64,000 bases of DNA from Pratylenchus scribneri (taxonomy: Eukaryota > Nematoda > Chromadorea > Rhabditida > Pratylenchidae), in assembly GCA_030063045.1 (NCBI GenBank), contig JAQSEB010000146.1, forward strand, positions 124,001-188,000, read 5' to 3'. The notes beneath the pieces are model-generated. The model made no database searches. It was not told where the DNA came from and saw only the letters and a list, made by a program, of their open reading frames with translations. Below, in pieces: positions 32,185 through 45,400 of this stretch. The first letter of the stretch is position 1. Every line of letters begins with the position of its first letter. Made by a program: the position numbers and the translations under genes.

Positions 32185-34302
32185 TGAAATTGAATGAAAG
32201 AATGAATACGGAGGGAATTCCTCGCTTTCCCCTCCTCCTTTCTTTTTGTGCCGATGACAGCTTGGCCAATTTCATGGCCTTAAGTGTCCGTCCAATTCAA
32301 TTTTTGTTTTTGCTTGTGTAAATAAAATAAAATTGCTTTTAGTTTTGAAAAGGTCTGGGTCATTTTTTGAAGAGGGCTGTGGAATGTGCCACGGCAGTCC
32401 CCTAATTACAATTCTTGGAATTTCGCAAGGCAACAATTCCCTCTTTCATTCCTTTCATATTCTTTTTCGGCAAAAATTTCGTAAATATTCCGCCTACGGC
32501 ATTTTTGTTTTTATTTGGCCCATAATGAGGAATGGTGGGACTATGGATTGTCTTTCAATATTTTTGGTATGAAAATTCATAAAAAGCCAAATGTTTGTCC
32601 TTTCAAAACAATTTAATGATTTATAAAACGCTTAAATTTGGGATAAAAATAAAAAGAAATAATTATAAACACTTGCCATCAGAAATACAATGTTTACCAG
32701 CATGCCTTTATTGAAAATATTTATCAATGTTTGTTTTACGTTCACAGCAATATTAGATAGCTCTCTTCAAGTCAAGACGCATCGATTGATATAAAATTTG
32801 TCATAATTTGGTCATCAAAATTAAAGGGTACTAATTGGTTTTTAAACCGATCTTGGTTTTTGGTTCAAAACTAAATAATCCTATAGATTGAGTATAAGGG
32901 TTCGGGATCTAAGACAATACCATAAATCATTTTAATCTTTTCGTCAATTTCAGTGTTTTTTCGCTAAATCAAATTTTACAAAAAGCCAAATGTTTGCATT
33001 CCAAAAAAACAATTGCATGGCTAAACAAACTGCATAAATTTTTGGCCTAACAAAAAACGAGATGTTTGGTGTGTAGAATGCCTCGGGCTTTTGGCCAAAC
33101 CACCAAACCAAAGCTTTTTCGGGTGCCATCGCCCGAAATGGTGTGGCCTCCCCTTTTCCACCTTTTTGGTCACATTTTTCCGCTTGGCCAAATTCCGTTC
33201 TCCCCTTCCCTTCCCGTTAGTTTATTTATTCATTCCCCCCTTTTCCTCTGTGCGCTTTTGGCCAAATGCCGCCTCCCTCTTTTTTTGTCCCTAAATTGAT
33301 TGACTTCATTCCCACACAAAAGGAATGCCCCATTGCCTCCCCTCAAAGAATGCCCATTTTCATTGTGCCGTTCCATTTTTGCCTAAACAAAATAAAAAGA
33401 AATTCATTTTCCGATAAAACAATTCTTTCTTTTTGTGTTGGCATTTTTGTGGCCTTTCCAAATTGGATTTGGCCAAATTGGAATTCAACTCAAATTTCAG
33501 AGCATCATATCTCATCCAATCAAAAGCCCAACAAATTTCCGTCAAAAGAAGCCAAATTGCCAATTGTGCCAAAAAAGTACAAATCCATCCATTCCAATTC
33601 ACCACTTTTCGCACTTTTTGGCTATTCGGCGGCCCTCAAAGCCACTCCATGTGGTGGTGTCATTTCCCTCGCCTTTTTCGGCTTGCATTTCCTACTTCCC
33701 CCTTTTTTGCCCCTCCAGTGTCGTCTAATAAAATTTTTATGCGCTGCGTAAGAGACCCCCTCCTCTCCAAAGGGGATGTCGCCCATGGCCCCCTTTTTGG
33801 AGAGGGGAAAAGAAGTGGCCAAGGCTCTGGAAGCGACGACGACGGCATTTCCCTCCCATGTTTGCTGCCGCATTTCCTCCTCAACCACACGGCGGTGGCA
33901 CTCTCCTTCCCCCTCCCACTTTTTTTTTGGCCAACAGCTCATTTTTCCCGAGTGTTTGTGTGTCCCTCCCTCCTCACATATCGAATATATCCTTCCCTGC
34001 ACATTTTTATTCATTCCACTTGAGTTAAAATCGCATTAACGTAAATTTTACTCAAGGCAAAAAATTCTCAAGAAGGTAAAATAGGTCAAAGGCGTCAGCA
34101 TTAAACACGTAAAAAGGAGGCGCAAGGAAGAAGCTTTTCCCTTTTTTCTTACGGCATTTTGTGTGCCATTTGCCATCCCATCACATTTAAAAAGGGCAAA
34201 CTCTTCTGTGCCCCATTAACATTTATTCACGTTTGGCATTCATTTAGCCGAATTTATTTACGTGGCGTCCAAACACAACAAATTTCCGCCCATATTAATT
34301 TG
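32185..34302. other. long gene-free stretch
   Basis: It begins with the 3' flank of the phospholipase-B-like gene (AATAAA near 32325) and holds a family 1 foldback copy at 32745-32940. From about 33060 to 34300 it is unusually pyrimidine- and GC-rich (ccccttttccaccttttt). This opens several frames on both strands, but none shows a signal, domain or splice logic. It is most likely the promoter/5' region of the next gene. Confidence 0.5.
32745..32940. repeat. family 1 foldback element, copy 4
   Basis: It contains 'gtcaagacgcatcgattgata' followed by 'ataatttggtcatcaaaatt' and 'aaaccgatcttggtttttgg', and ends 'gagtataagggttcggg'. Confidence 0.55.
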
Positions 34303-35232
34303 ATGGAAGAGGACCCATTCCCGCCTTTGACCGAGGACGAGGCTCGTCAACTCAAAGAGCGCAATCAGCGATGGGTAAAACGTGTTGTGGCATTGGTGGC
34401 ACTCGTCCTAACCGTAAATATTTTTATTGGGTTTATTTTAACAATGTTTCATTATTTTCCCCACATAGACAATTGCCGTCGTTTTGGTGGCACTTTCCTT
34501 GTCGCTTGGCCCAAAAATTGATCAACTTGGTGAGTTTTTCACATTCAATAAATGATAATTGATAATATATTTAATGGTACAAAATTAACAATAAATCATT
34601 AAATAATTAAATTTTTGTTCTTAAAATTATATAGAAGAGGAATTTAATAATTTTATAATAGATGGATTATTTCTTTAAGAGTCATTGGAATAGCGTTTGA
34701 CCAGAAAATATTTATTTATACCCATAAATTCGCATAAAAAATCAAGCATTTTTGAGGCCAAAAAACATTACCATAACAGTTTTCACACTTAATAAATATT
34801 AAATTTAGAATTAGTTTTAGATTAGCCTTCAGGCTGGAAGGATAGGAATTTTAAAGAAGCCAGATTTTGTCCAAGTTATACAGCCTAAAAAGAAACATGT
34901 CAGAGGATTTTTAGAAGAATTAAATTTAAAAATTGATTCTTGAGATTCCTTTCTATCAAAAAATATATATAAGAAATAGGAATCAATCTTCGATTTATTA
35001 TAATCTCTCTCTTCATAATATTTTTAAATCAGAATATTTTTGCTAATTTTTCCAATTATTTTCATAAAATTAAATCCATTAAATTTATAATTGAATTTTT
35101 GTCTATTTAGTCAGTGAATCGCTGGAATCCAAAATTAGCTCCAAGGAATTGATCCTTGGCCCAATGCGGAAAAAAGCTGGCACAATTGGCGCAGTTGGCT
35201 CTAACGAAGATCATCAAATGGCCACCAGCTAA
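34303..35232 (+). CDS. small single-pass membrane protein
   Basis: Exons 34303-34413, 34469-34529 and 35111-35232 join in phase to 97 residues. The N-terminus is acidic and polar (MEEDPFPPLTEDEARQLKER). One strong transmembrane helix is assembled across the first intron (VVALVALVLT joined to TIAVVLVALSLSLG). A hydrophilic tail follows (SESLESKISSKELILGP). There is no cleavable signal peptide, so a single-pass anchor is expected. I do not recognise the family. The first intron is only 55 bp with canonical GT-AG ends. Confidence 0.65.
34530..35110. other. intron 2 of the small membrane protein gene
   Basis: AT-rich, with nothing recognised. Confidence 0.5.
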
Positions 35233-35388
35233 TATGAATAAAAATGTGGATTTACGAAACATAGAAAAACGGGTCATTTTCCTGAATTGTTGGCCAAAGC
35301 CATAAAAAACCAATTTTTCCTTCCCTTTTTTTATCATTTATTCCTTCATTTCCATTGCAATAATTAATAAATAAAATAATTAATAATT

Positions 35389-38300
35389 TCATCGAGTAAT
35401 CAGCCAAATAAATGCAAACAATGAAATGGATAAATCCAAAAAATAATGTTCAAAAAAGTTCAAATTTTGTGCCGCTTTCAGCGCAAAATATTCTGGTTTT
35501 GGTGAAATTGCCAATTTGAGGGCATATTCCAAAGAGGGCATTGACATTTCCGAATGGGGTTTATCGGCCAATATTTTCTAGGCAACCAAAAATGAAAATA
35601 AATATTTAAAAATTTAAAATTCTTACCGACAATTTTTGGGCATTTCCCAAATAACTTTAACCAAAATAAATTAATTATGGAAATGCCCTAAAATTACCCC
35701 TCATTTTGGAGCACTTTTCTCAATGTTTTCTCCACCACTTCGGGGCTTAATGCCAATTTATCCAGTGTTTCGGCCATCCCAAAACGCTTCGCCCTTTGCG
35801 CATTTATGCTTTGGTCAGCGAATAATGGGACAAGGAGGACGGGTTTGCCGGCTTGGGCCGCTTCCAAAAAACTGTTATAGCCACCGTGGGCAAGCAAAAG
35901 TGCAGTGCGGGGATGGCCTAAAACAATTTATTCGAATTGATTTGTTGGATTCATTTTATTTGTCAAAAAAATAATTGGATATCGCTTTGATAGAATACCT
36001 TAAAAAGTTTTTTTTTCCTATAATTTATTAAGACAATATCTATTATAGGAAATTGATATAACATTTAAAATGACTGACATTCCTCTACAAAACAACTTAA
36101 TTTTCTTTTTAATTAAAAAAAAATTGGAAGAAAAATGTATTTTCCCCGATGAATTAGAATTAAATAAGAATTATTATTATTTATATTATTTTTATTTAAT
36201 TTTTAAAATTTTAATATAGCTATTTTTAGAGGAAACTCAGCCCTTTCGAATGGTATATTATATTAGCCTTCTCAAATTGGCAATTGGTTCATTGAGTTTT
36301 ATAAGCCAAAAAACCGAAGGATATTCATAATCAATCACTCCTATATAAATAATCCTTTGTATTGTACATACGAATCAACGCCTTTTGTGGAATCCATCGA
36401 CGCAAATGAACATTCGGGAATTTTTGCATTTGTCCACCAATTTCGGGTTGTTCCGTTTTCCAAATGAAATCATATTCTGTGATTTGGCCAAATGCTTCCA
36501 AAAAACTTTGCCTCATTCCCTCAGGCATATTTGTAGTATTGGAAACTGTGCCCTATAATCAATTTGTGGAAAAAGGGGAAATTGGCCAGAAAAAATAGAC
36601 AAATTTGATACCATTGAGAAGAGAACAACCCCTGTAAAAAATATTCTTTTATGTTTCACCTTTCATTTCCAACCTTTGCTCCTTGGCCTCGAATAAATGG
36701 CCTCAAAATCTGGGTCCAATTTTGGCACCGCCGCAGACTCAATTTGTTCCTTCTTATGATTTTCCCCACCACCCAATGCACCCAAATGGATTATATTTTG
36801 GGGAAATGGCCGTGGGAAATCCAATCGTCGTTCTCCATTCAACAACAGAATATTCACTTGCTTTTGGGCCAATTCCCATAAATCCCCGCCGGAGGCCTTT
36901 GGGAACACTAAAAATGTAAATTTTATTTTACATAAATTTATTTGGTATTTACTTTTTCGATAAAGTCGATTTTCTTCATGGAGAAGTTCTGAATAATTAA
37001 TTTACAAAAATAGGGGAGTTTAAAATTGCCATGTGGCAAATTGACGAATTCAATGCCGGACAAATGCCAAAGAATGTTCACAACACGGCGAATGAATGAC
37101 TAAATGGAAATTCAGATATTGTGGCATTTTGAAGAAGAATAAATTTTTTTTAATGATTTGGGAATATAAATTGTGGATATTTTTCGTTGAAAATTAATTC
37201 AAGAAATCTGTCCAAAAATTCACGGAAATTATACAAAACTTTCATGTGCTGGCTTTTCTTAATTAAATAATTCAATCCAGTTTTATTATTATATTTTTGA
37301 ATTGTTAAAATTGTATTAAACTTTATTTAAAATTCTATCCTGCTTAACAAATTAAACAACTTAATATTAGCAAGTGCTATTATGGCCTTAAAAACTGTGA
37401 AAAATTATTTCCTCGATTTTTTTTAATTCCAAAAAATTGTCAAATAATCAAAATCAAATGCATTGATCTTAAATTGAATGGGAATTAGAAAATTTATAAA
37501 ATTAATTTACACTTATTTAATGGCTTATTTTTTTAATTAATTAAATTTGAATACAATTCATATTCAACTAATATCCTCCGTTTTTAATTCATTTAATCCC
37601 CAAAAATATTTCTATTTTTTTTACCATTTTATCCGAATTGGATGAAAGTGGATGTGGCACAAATGAAGGGAAAGTGCGCAGGCCAAACTGGAAATTAAGG
37701 AAAGGGAAAATTGAAAAATGGATGAGAAAATACTGAAATTGAATTGAAATCATAAATTGACGGGCCATGGGTGACCCAAATGAACTGAAAAATGGGAGAT
37801 CTTTTAATTGGGATTTTCTCCCAAAAAACCCGATTAATGCCAACGGCACGTGCCAATCCAACTGGGCAACTTTAATAAAAAAAGGGGGATATGAGTTATG
37901 AGGTCAAATCCCCAAAAAATTTGTCCTACAAATCATGGAAATGGCCAATGGCCAAATCAAATTGTTGGTTGGCAATTTGGACGGATCCTTCCCCCAACAT
38001 TTGTTCACATGCCTCCAAACGCATTTCCTTTTAATTGAAGTGAAATTAATTAATTAATTAATTTTTCGATTAATTGACACTTTAAATTCTCTGCCAGTCC
38101 ACCAAAGTTCATAGGGCGTTCCACTGGCGAAAATCATCTCTTGGAAAACCTTTGAATATTTTTTTACATTTTCAATATAAATTAATTAATTAATTTGCCT
38201 TCAATCCTTCCACTTTTAGCCGATCCTTGAATTGGATTGGCACTCGAATTCTGAATGTGAATATTTGAATTTATATTCACTGGATTTTCTGAACTCAAAT

Positions 38301-39110
38301 TATTTTTTATAGACGAAATTAGTACTTATGAAAGTTTTCAAGGGTTTTGGTACGGTAAATATAAATATGGGACTGCCCCAAATTTAGATGCGCCTAAATG
38401 GAAGGAATACCCAAAAATTCAAACAATTTTAAATTTAAATTAAATTAACCAACTCATTTACGCCTTCAGGCAATTTGAAATCGCCGGTGAACCTGAAAAT
38501 TTAGTATTCCGATATTTTGAATCATTTTTTTAAAATAATTCTTCAATATTCAATTTATATTCTCACGCAAAGGTATCATACTAATTTTATGATTTCATCG
38601 TTGACCAAAATTTCAATTTGGTAAAATTATCCGTAAAAATTTTTAAGCATTTGATTAAACCGTTTCTGTTTAACATTTTGATATTAAAATAATTGTCAGA
38701 AATTTATGACCAAAAAAGTACCCGATTTTTGTCCATTTTGACATTTTTTAGTCATAATTTTTATTTTATAAAATCAATAAATTCTTTCTCTAATCAACTT
38801 ATCCCAATTTATTAAGGCTTTTCGAATGTATTTTAGGATATATTTCACTTGAAAAATAGATTTGAGACGCAAAATTTAATAAATAAATTCCGCCCACTCA
38901 CACCATGGCCATTTCCATTTGGGTCCAAAGAGTGACCCGATGGCCAAGTCTGGTCAATGTTTCGGCCAGCCGATAATTAAAAAGGACATGGGAATTTGTG
39001 AAGCCGGGAACAATTTGAAGAATTCGAAGGGATTTGGCATTTGTCAAAGAGAAAAAGAAAAATTGGAGAAATAATAAAATTAATATTTTTGTGAAGCAAA
39101 ATAATCGCAT
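35389..39110 (-). CDS. UDP-glucuronosyltransferase (UGT)
   Basis: Sixteen exons join in phase to 532 residues, the normal family length: 38902-39110, 38454-38492, 38199-38250, 38081-38149, 37930-38027, 37830-37869, 37734-37784, 37625-37687, 37030-37099, 36953-36988, 36674-36907, 36612-36631, 36372-36552, 35698-35917, 35627-35654 and 35389-35577. The enzyme transfers a sugar from UDP-sugar to lipophilic acceptors in the ER lumen (detoxification). A signal peptide (ILILLFLQFFFFSLTNA) is followed by an acceptor domain with AIGHFHDFCPVGLARAVGI. The donor-binding signature is WIPQKALIRHPRTALLLAHG, then GYNSFLEAAQAGKPV and PLFADQSINAQRA. A C-terminal anchor, LDLSISLFAFIWLIT, ends it. Two introns use GC donors (38198 and, probably, 37029). 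Exon 12 is a 20-nt microexon encoding VVLFSM. Confidence 0.92.
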
Positions 39111-40401
39111 TTTTTATTTTGTTTATTAATTTTTTCCGCCGATGACTTTTTGAGGAATCCGATGATATTTTGGATGGAGGAACAATAAATTTCCCCCGTT
39201 CCTTAATCGATTTGTAACTCTTCCCCATAATTTTGCCCCAAATTCCATTCATTCATATATTTTTTTTGGTCTTTCATCTTTTTGCGTTATTAATTATTCG
39301 GGAAACAACAAAAAAAAATAAAAAATTATTCTTATGAACCGTGAAGCCAATATAAGGTATAAAAGTTAAGAAAATTAGTTATAGAACTTGAAGGCTGACT
39401 AGATTTGTATTAATAGTCTTATGAACTATATATTTTGATGTAGAATATCATAAAAATTCCGAATTATAACCATTTAAGGCCAAATGTATTTAAAAAAACC
39501 AAAGAGTGATAGAAGTATTAGAAATTATCTATTAAAATATTCCAAATTATTTTATTGAAATTTGATTGATTATCGTATATGTTGACCAGCAGTATAACTC
39601 GATAGGAGGACATAATTCTCTAATTTTTTAATAATATTCAATTTTCTTTTCGAATTCTGAATCTATTCAAAAATTCAAAAAATTTATTCAAAATTAATGA
39701 CCAAAAAAAGACCGCCAAAATTGTATTAGTTGAAACCGTTTCTGGTTTATTTGTTCAAAATTAGAATTGATTAAATCTAAATAACATTATCAATCAACGC
39801 ATCTTGACGAGATCTCAATTGGGAATAATGCTTTTTATGAGTCTAACATTATCTTTCTATATGCCATTATAATATTTTCGACAATATTTTTTTTGCCAAA
39901 TTTAATATAGTCATTTTCCAATCGTAATAAAATTGAAAGGGGATAAATAATAATTTCCAAATATATCTTTTCATCAAAGAAAGGTGGGAAAATAAAATGC
40001 AGCTTCGACTAAAATCCCATCCCCTTCCATTTTGTTGGCCATAAAGCCCAACGAAAAATATTGCGGGAAGAAGCGCGGAAAATAAAAATGCTTTTCCTCC
40101 CATTTTCCATCGTCCACTTCCGGCCATTTGGAACAAAGGAAAAATGGAGGGGATTGTTTTTTGTGCGCCGGCCAAGACTGGACCGCGCAGCTGAAGAATT
40201 GGGCAAAAAGTGCAATAGAGAGAAAAGATGAGGGGGATTAGCCGTTTTAAGCCGCATTCATCCATTTGTTCAAATCTTCTTCCCCATTTTGCCTTGCTAT
40301 ACGGGCTTTTGGCCAATAAAAAGCGCACCAATTTCTGGTCACTATTGGTCATTCGGGAATAATAAAAACAACAAAATATAATATTCCTTGATAAAAAAAA
40401 A
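39111..40401. other. intergenic region
   Basis: Upstream regions of two divergent genes. A degraded family 1 foldback element is at about 39690-39850 ('caatcaacgcatcttgacgagat'). About 40010-40330 is less AT-rich, without a recognisable gene. Confidence 0.5.
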
Positions 40402-41608
40402 ATGTTTCTTGCCAGTATTTTGGCCCTTTTTCTTGGTGTATTTCCCCTAAATTTGGCCTGTAATTGTGGTGACACTGGCCCATTGCCATCCACTGATCCA
40501 TTCGACCCACTTGGCCCATGGCATCAACGCCATTTGGACTGTGGCATTCCACCGTTTGCCTATCGTTTGCCACAAGAAGCACAGGCAAAAATTCATGCAA
40601 TTTGGGTAAAATACCAAGCAGGAGATGAATGCGAAGAGGAACAAGATCAAACAAGAGCAATCATAATGGCCATCCCGGAGGAGGTGCCAAAAAAGGATTA
40701 AATTGTATTTTGGGATATTTCTTTTTAAAGGTCCGAATGCAATTGTTCAAGGGTGTTTGCGGACCAGGATTTTTGAAAAATGAATCGGACGAAGTGAAGG
40801 ACAAATTCCGTCAAATTTGGTTCAATGAAGAATTAAACATTGAAGCAAAACAAAGTGAATTCAAGAAATTGGCCAACGAATTGTTGAAGGGCGATGCCGT
40901 GAGTTTTTGGCAAATACTCAATGTATTAATCAATTATTTGCAGTTGATCCGCTTCGAAAAGTTTGACCAAAAATTGGGCGAACATATTCATGAGCGCCAG
41001 CAGACCATTCAAAATTTATCGCCAAATGCGCGAGAGGCATACAACAAATGGGTTGGAATGCGAAAACAGGTTACTAGCTGGCAATTCCACAAATGGGAAT
41101 TTTGAAGTTTATCTGCCAGAAAAAAATTCTAATATTTTTTGTATGCTAATAAAATTGCACTTATTTGTGTTATATTAGACCATTTTTAATGCCAAAATTT
41201 TTACAAATGTGAACTATCCATGGTAAATTTCGGTAACAAAATGACAATAATGAGTTCAAGTTTATGGCTTAATTCAAAATTACCTATAGGAAAAATCTTT
41301 TTTTAAAAATTTTTTGGTATACAATAACTTCATAGTTCCAATTATTCATCGACAATGAATTTAATAACATTTCATAGGAACGAAGTTTCCTCGCTGCTTT
41401 ACCAGCTGAAATTCGCATTGAACTGGGCCTAATGTGCAAATGCTGTGGAACATGCAAAACTGGACAGCAAAAAACGGCGCCAAAAAGTCGTGCCGCTCGT
41501 TCAGCAAATGCCGAGGCTAGCGTTGAACAATTGGCAAAAACATTGGCGGCAATGAGCGATTTGAACGCATTGAACAAGGCCGCTGGAACAGCAGAATGTT
41601 CATATTGA
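40402..41608 (+). CDS. secreted protein, probably SXP/RAL-2-like (DUF148)
   Basis: Exons 40402-40683, 40731-40898, 40944-41069 and 41378-41608 join in phase 0 to 268 residues. A signal peptide (MFLASILALFLGVFPLNLAC) starts it. The middle (GPGFLKNESDEVKDKFRQIW, LNIEAKQSEFKKLANELL, IQNLSPNAREAYNKW) has the spacing and FL...F..I...L...A pattern of the nematode SXP/RAL-2 domain. These are small secreted proteins, often antigens or hypodermal/gland products, of unclear function. The flanks are cysteine-containing (NCGDTGP, DCGIPP, CKCCGTC), and the C-terminus is a short Ala-rich helix. The assignment rests on pattern memory, not a search. It could be a lineage-specific family. Confidence 0.66.
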
Positions 41609-42404
41609 TGAATGAGAGGGGAATTGAAAAGAAAGAATAATTTCGGGAAAAGATATAAAAGCAATTTTTAGTTGAATTAAAATAAAATACAACAAATATT
41701 CCATTTAACATGTCCATTCTCATATTTCAAAATATTCCATAAATAAAATAAATAAAAATGAAATATTAAAATTAAATTAAATCCACATTTTTTAAATGAT
41801 AATTTACAATGAAAAATATTTTAATTTTCAAAATTTCTTATTTCCTTTATTTTTCCTTACTAGCCGAGGATGACACATTTTACTCATTGCTTTTATATAA
41901 TTTTTGGATTTAGTCCAGTGAATGTTTTTGGGCCAGCTGGGTGCCTTTTTCGGGGGACGAATTTAAATGCAATAAAACCAGCAGCTGTCAAATTTGGACG
42001 TTGAAACCAAAACCATCCCCAAAAATGTGCCTTTTGGAAATATTGAGAAAAATGGAAGCCTGTCGTCAATGGAAAATTTTAGAGGGAAGTAATGGCCCAG
42101 GGGAATCCTCCCTCCACCCTCACTTGTCAGCAGGCTAGTGCAGAAATGCCAAATGGGCGGCAAAATGTGTATCTATGTGCCTCGGGGGGCAATGATGATG
42201 AAATTATCGGTGGGCACAAATCGGAGCCAAAATAGCGAAAAAAAATTGGGGGATGCCGTTTTGGAAGAGGAAGATTGAAATGTGCCAAATGCCAATGCCA
42301 AAATTTTGCTATTTTTTGAAGGAATATCCCTTCCGGCATCAAAAAATATTACGAATATTTTTTTTGTAGTCGCTTTCTCCCTTTCCAAAATTAGCCTTTT
42401 TCCC
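41609..42404. other. intergenic region with a cysteine-rich frame
   Basis: An open frame at 41914-42138 encodes a Cys/Trp-rich peptide (ECFWASWVPFSGDEFKCN) directly after 'ggatttag'. Upstream in the same frame an ATG at 41809 starts a hydrophobic leader that ends in TAG at 41911-41913. It could be a decayed small secreted protein or an exon with an unseen donor. No gene is called. Confidence 0.35.
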
Positions 42405-45400
42405 ATGATGATGATTCTTCTCCATCCATTGCTCCAAATTACGCTAATTTCCATTGCAAAATTGTCGGCTCTTCAACCGACACAAATCACTCCGGAAAGG
42501 GCACTTCGATTGGCACTTCGTGCATGCACATCCCAAATGGAACCATTCCAACTGGATACAATGCTGGTCTGATATTTTTGTTCCGCTCGCGATTGAGAAT
42601 TTTACTCTAGTTTTTAAGATATACTGTATTTTAAAAACTGAGTTCATTTTTTTCTTAAATTTTTCAAATGTAATAAAAAAGCCTCAGGCTTTTTCCTTTC
42701 AAAAATGTCAGCAACAAAAAATTATTGAATTGTTTATCTAATTTTTAATATAATTTTCATTAATATCTCAATTTCATGTCTCAAGTTTTTATTATTTTTT
42801 TATAATCGTAAAATTTTCAGTTTTTTCCATCCGACCTCAAAATTTGTGCCTCAATTGAATCCAACAAAGGTTTGGCGGCATTGGCTCGAGATCGAAGGCG
42901 CACTACACATTTATTGTCGACTGTGTCCATTTCATTCCGTTCTGTCGGCTCCAATGTTAGATGCGAACTTCGATATTCGGTAAATACTCAATATTTAATA
43001 ATTGGATTGAGGATTAACGATTAAGTAAGAGAATAAAAAGTTGGTTGAAAATTTCAGTTAAATTAAAGTTTTTTAATGTATTTTTGATTTCTTTAAAGAA
43101 ACATTAAATTTTTCCGGTTAGATTTGTGTTTTCCGGAAAGATTTGTTTGTTACCGGAAAGATTTGTATTTTCCGGTTAGATTTGTGTTTTCCGGTTAGAT
43201 TTGTGTTTCATTCCGGCTAGATTTGTGTTTTCCGGAAAGATTTGTGTTTTCCGGTTAGATTTGTGTTTCATTCCGGTTAGATTTGTGTTTTCCGGAAAGA
43301 TTTGTGTTTTCCGGTTAGATTTGTGTTTTCCGGTTAGATTTGTGTTTTCCGGAAAGATTTGTATTTTCTGGTTAAATTTGTGTTTTCCAGTTAGATTTGT
43401 GTTTTCCGTAAAGATTTGTGTTTTCCGGAAAGATTTGTATTTTCTGGTTAAATTTGTGTTTTCCAGTTAGATTTGTGTTTTCCGTAAAGATTTGTGTGTT
43501 TCCGGAAAGATTTGTGTTTTCCAGAAAGATTTGTGCATTTCAGTTAGATTTGTGTTCATCCAATTAGTTTGTGTTTTCCGGTTAGATTTGTGTTTTCCGG
43601 TTTGATTTGTGTTTCATTCCGGTTAGATTTGTATTTTCCGGAAAGATTTGTGTTTTGCGGTTAGATTTGTGTTTCATTCCGGTTAGATTTGTATTTTCCG
43701 GAAAGATTTGTGTTTTCCGGTTAGATTTGTGTTTTCCGGTTAGATTTGTGTTTTCCGGTTCGATTTGTGTTTTCCGGTTAGATTTGTGTTTTCCAGTTAG
43801 ATTTGTGTTTTCCGTAAAGATTTGTGTTTTCCGGAAAGATTTGTGTGTTTCCGGAAAGATTTGTGTGTTTCCAGAAAGATTTGTGTTTCATTTCAGTTAG
43901 ATTTGTGTTTCATCCAATTAGTTTGTGTTTTCCGGTTAGATTTGTGGTTTATTACAGTTAGATTTTTGTTTTCTGAATAGATGTGTTTTTTTCTGTTCCT
44001 TGATTTTTTTACATCAATTATTTATAACTTAACAATTAACATCATTTGATAGATCCAATTCCCGATCCATATAAATACAATATCAAATTCAATCACAGTT
44101 AAAAATGAAAACATTTTTAAGCCATTATAAAGAAATATCAAGTATTGCTCAAAAATCAAAATGCAATCTTAAACATACCATTTTCTTTCATTTTTCTATA
44201 AACAAAAATTATTTCTAATAAGGGCTATTTGGGCGAATATCGTTTTGCCCCAGACCTTGGCTATTATCTGCCCTGTCAAAAGGCAATTGCCCAACATGTG
44301 GATGATTTGGCGGAAATGGAGAAGCATATTGGCCAATCAGAAGCAATATCCACGAATAAAATGCTCTTCTGGAATTCGACCAATCCAAATTGTCCATTGC
44401 ATTCTTTGCCTCCCACAATCAGAGTCTGTGTTGAATTTTTATTAACGAATATTCCACCCAAAAAAGGAGTTGAATTCATGCCAACTCCAAGAGGGCCAAT
44501 GGTATGAGTTATCAATGCGCACGGCAATCCAATTTGAAATGGTCAATCCTAATCGGAATATTTACCAACAAATGTGGGCCAACCATTCGACCACCTTTGT
44601 GTTTAAACCGGAAAGGGAAGTTTGGCGAAATGGGACTGAACTATATTGGCTTCAAAGGCTCCTGCAATTGCGTGTCAAGTTGGAATAAAATCAAAAGAAA
44701 CAGGGCAAAATTTATATTCAGGATGAAAAGTTGCGAAGCTGTTCGTTATTTGATCCGACTCGATGAGGGATGGCCATCGGGCCAATTGCCGGTGACCGTC
44801 TTCATTGACTATCAAGTCCGAGAAAATGCCTACGTCAAACATTCACGGCATTTGGGCAATGGCACGCTGTTGGATGGATGGTTTACGGGAACTTTTCCCG
44901 TCTGGCGAACACCCGAATTGAGGACACATGAACTTTGTGTGCAGGTGAGTGGGAGTGGAATAAATTTGAATATAATTGAAGGGGATTTTAAATGAGAAAA
45001 GAAGAAAATGCCTCTAGATTCAAATTCAATAGCCCCATAGGTTTTTGGCCAACAAGACCCAATAGCTTAGCAAGGCAATATGGCCAATTTTAAAATACCA
45101 TATATTATTTTCTAAAGGCCTTAATTTCCTCTATATCTTAACTAATTTTTTAAAAATCCTATAATAAAACAATTAATTAAATGTCCAAAAGTAAATTGAG
45201 AATCTTGATCATGATATTTTAGATATTAATTTTTTTACAATTGCTTCCTCTAAAAAAATATGTATTAAAACCACTTTATAGAGGGAATACAAATCTTCCA
45301 AATGGCAATCACCCTCCCAAATTGATCATTTTCTTATTAAACAATTTAACCAAAATTCCTATATATTCAAGTAAATCTTCTCGATTAAATGCCCAAAATT

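Noticed and set aside
33060..34030. Several open frames of 70-200 codons on both strands
   Set aside because: The region is pyrimidine-rich, which removes stops in many frames. Translations are low-information Phe/Pro/Ser strings with no domain.
43201..43900. Open frames translating to repeats of FVFSGKICVFRLDLCF
   Set aside because: They are the 19-bp minisatellite read in frame, inside an intron.
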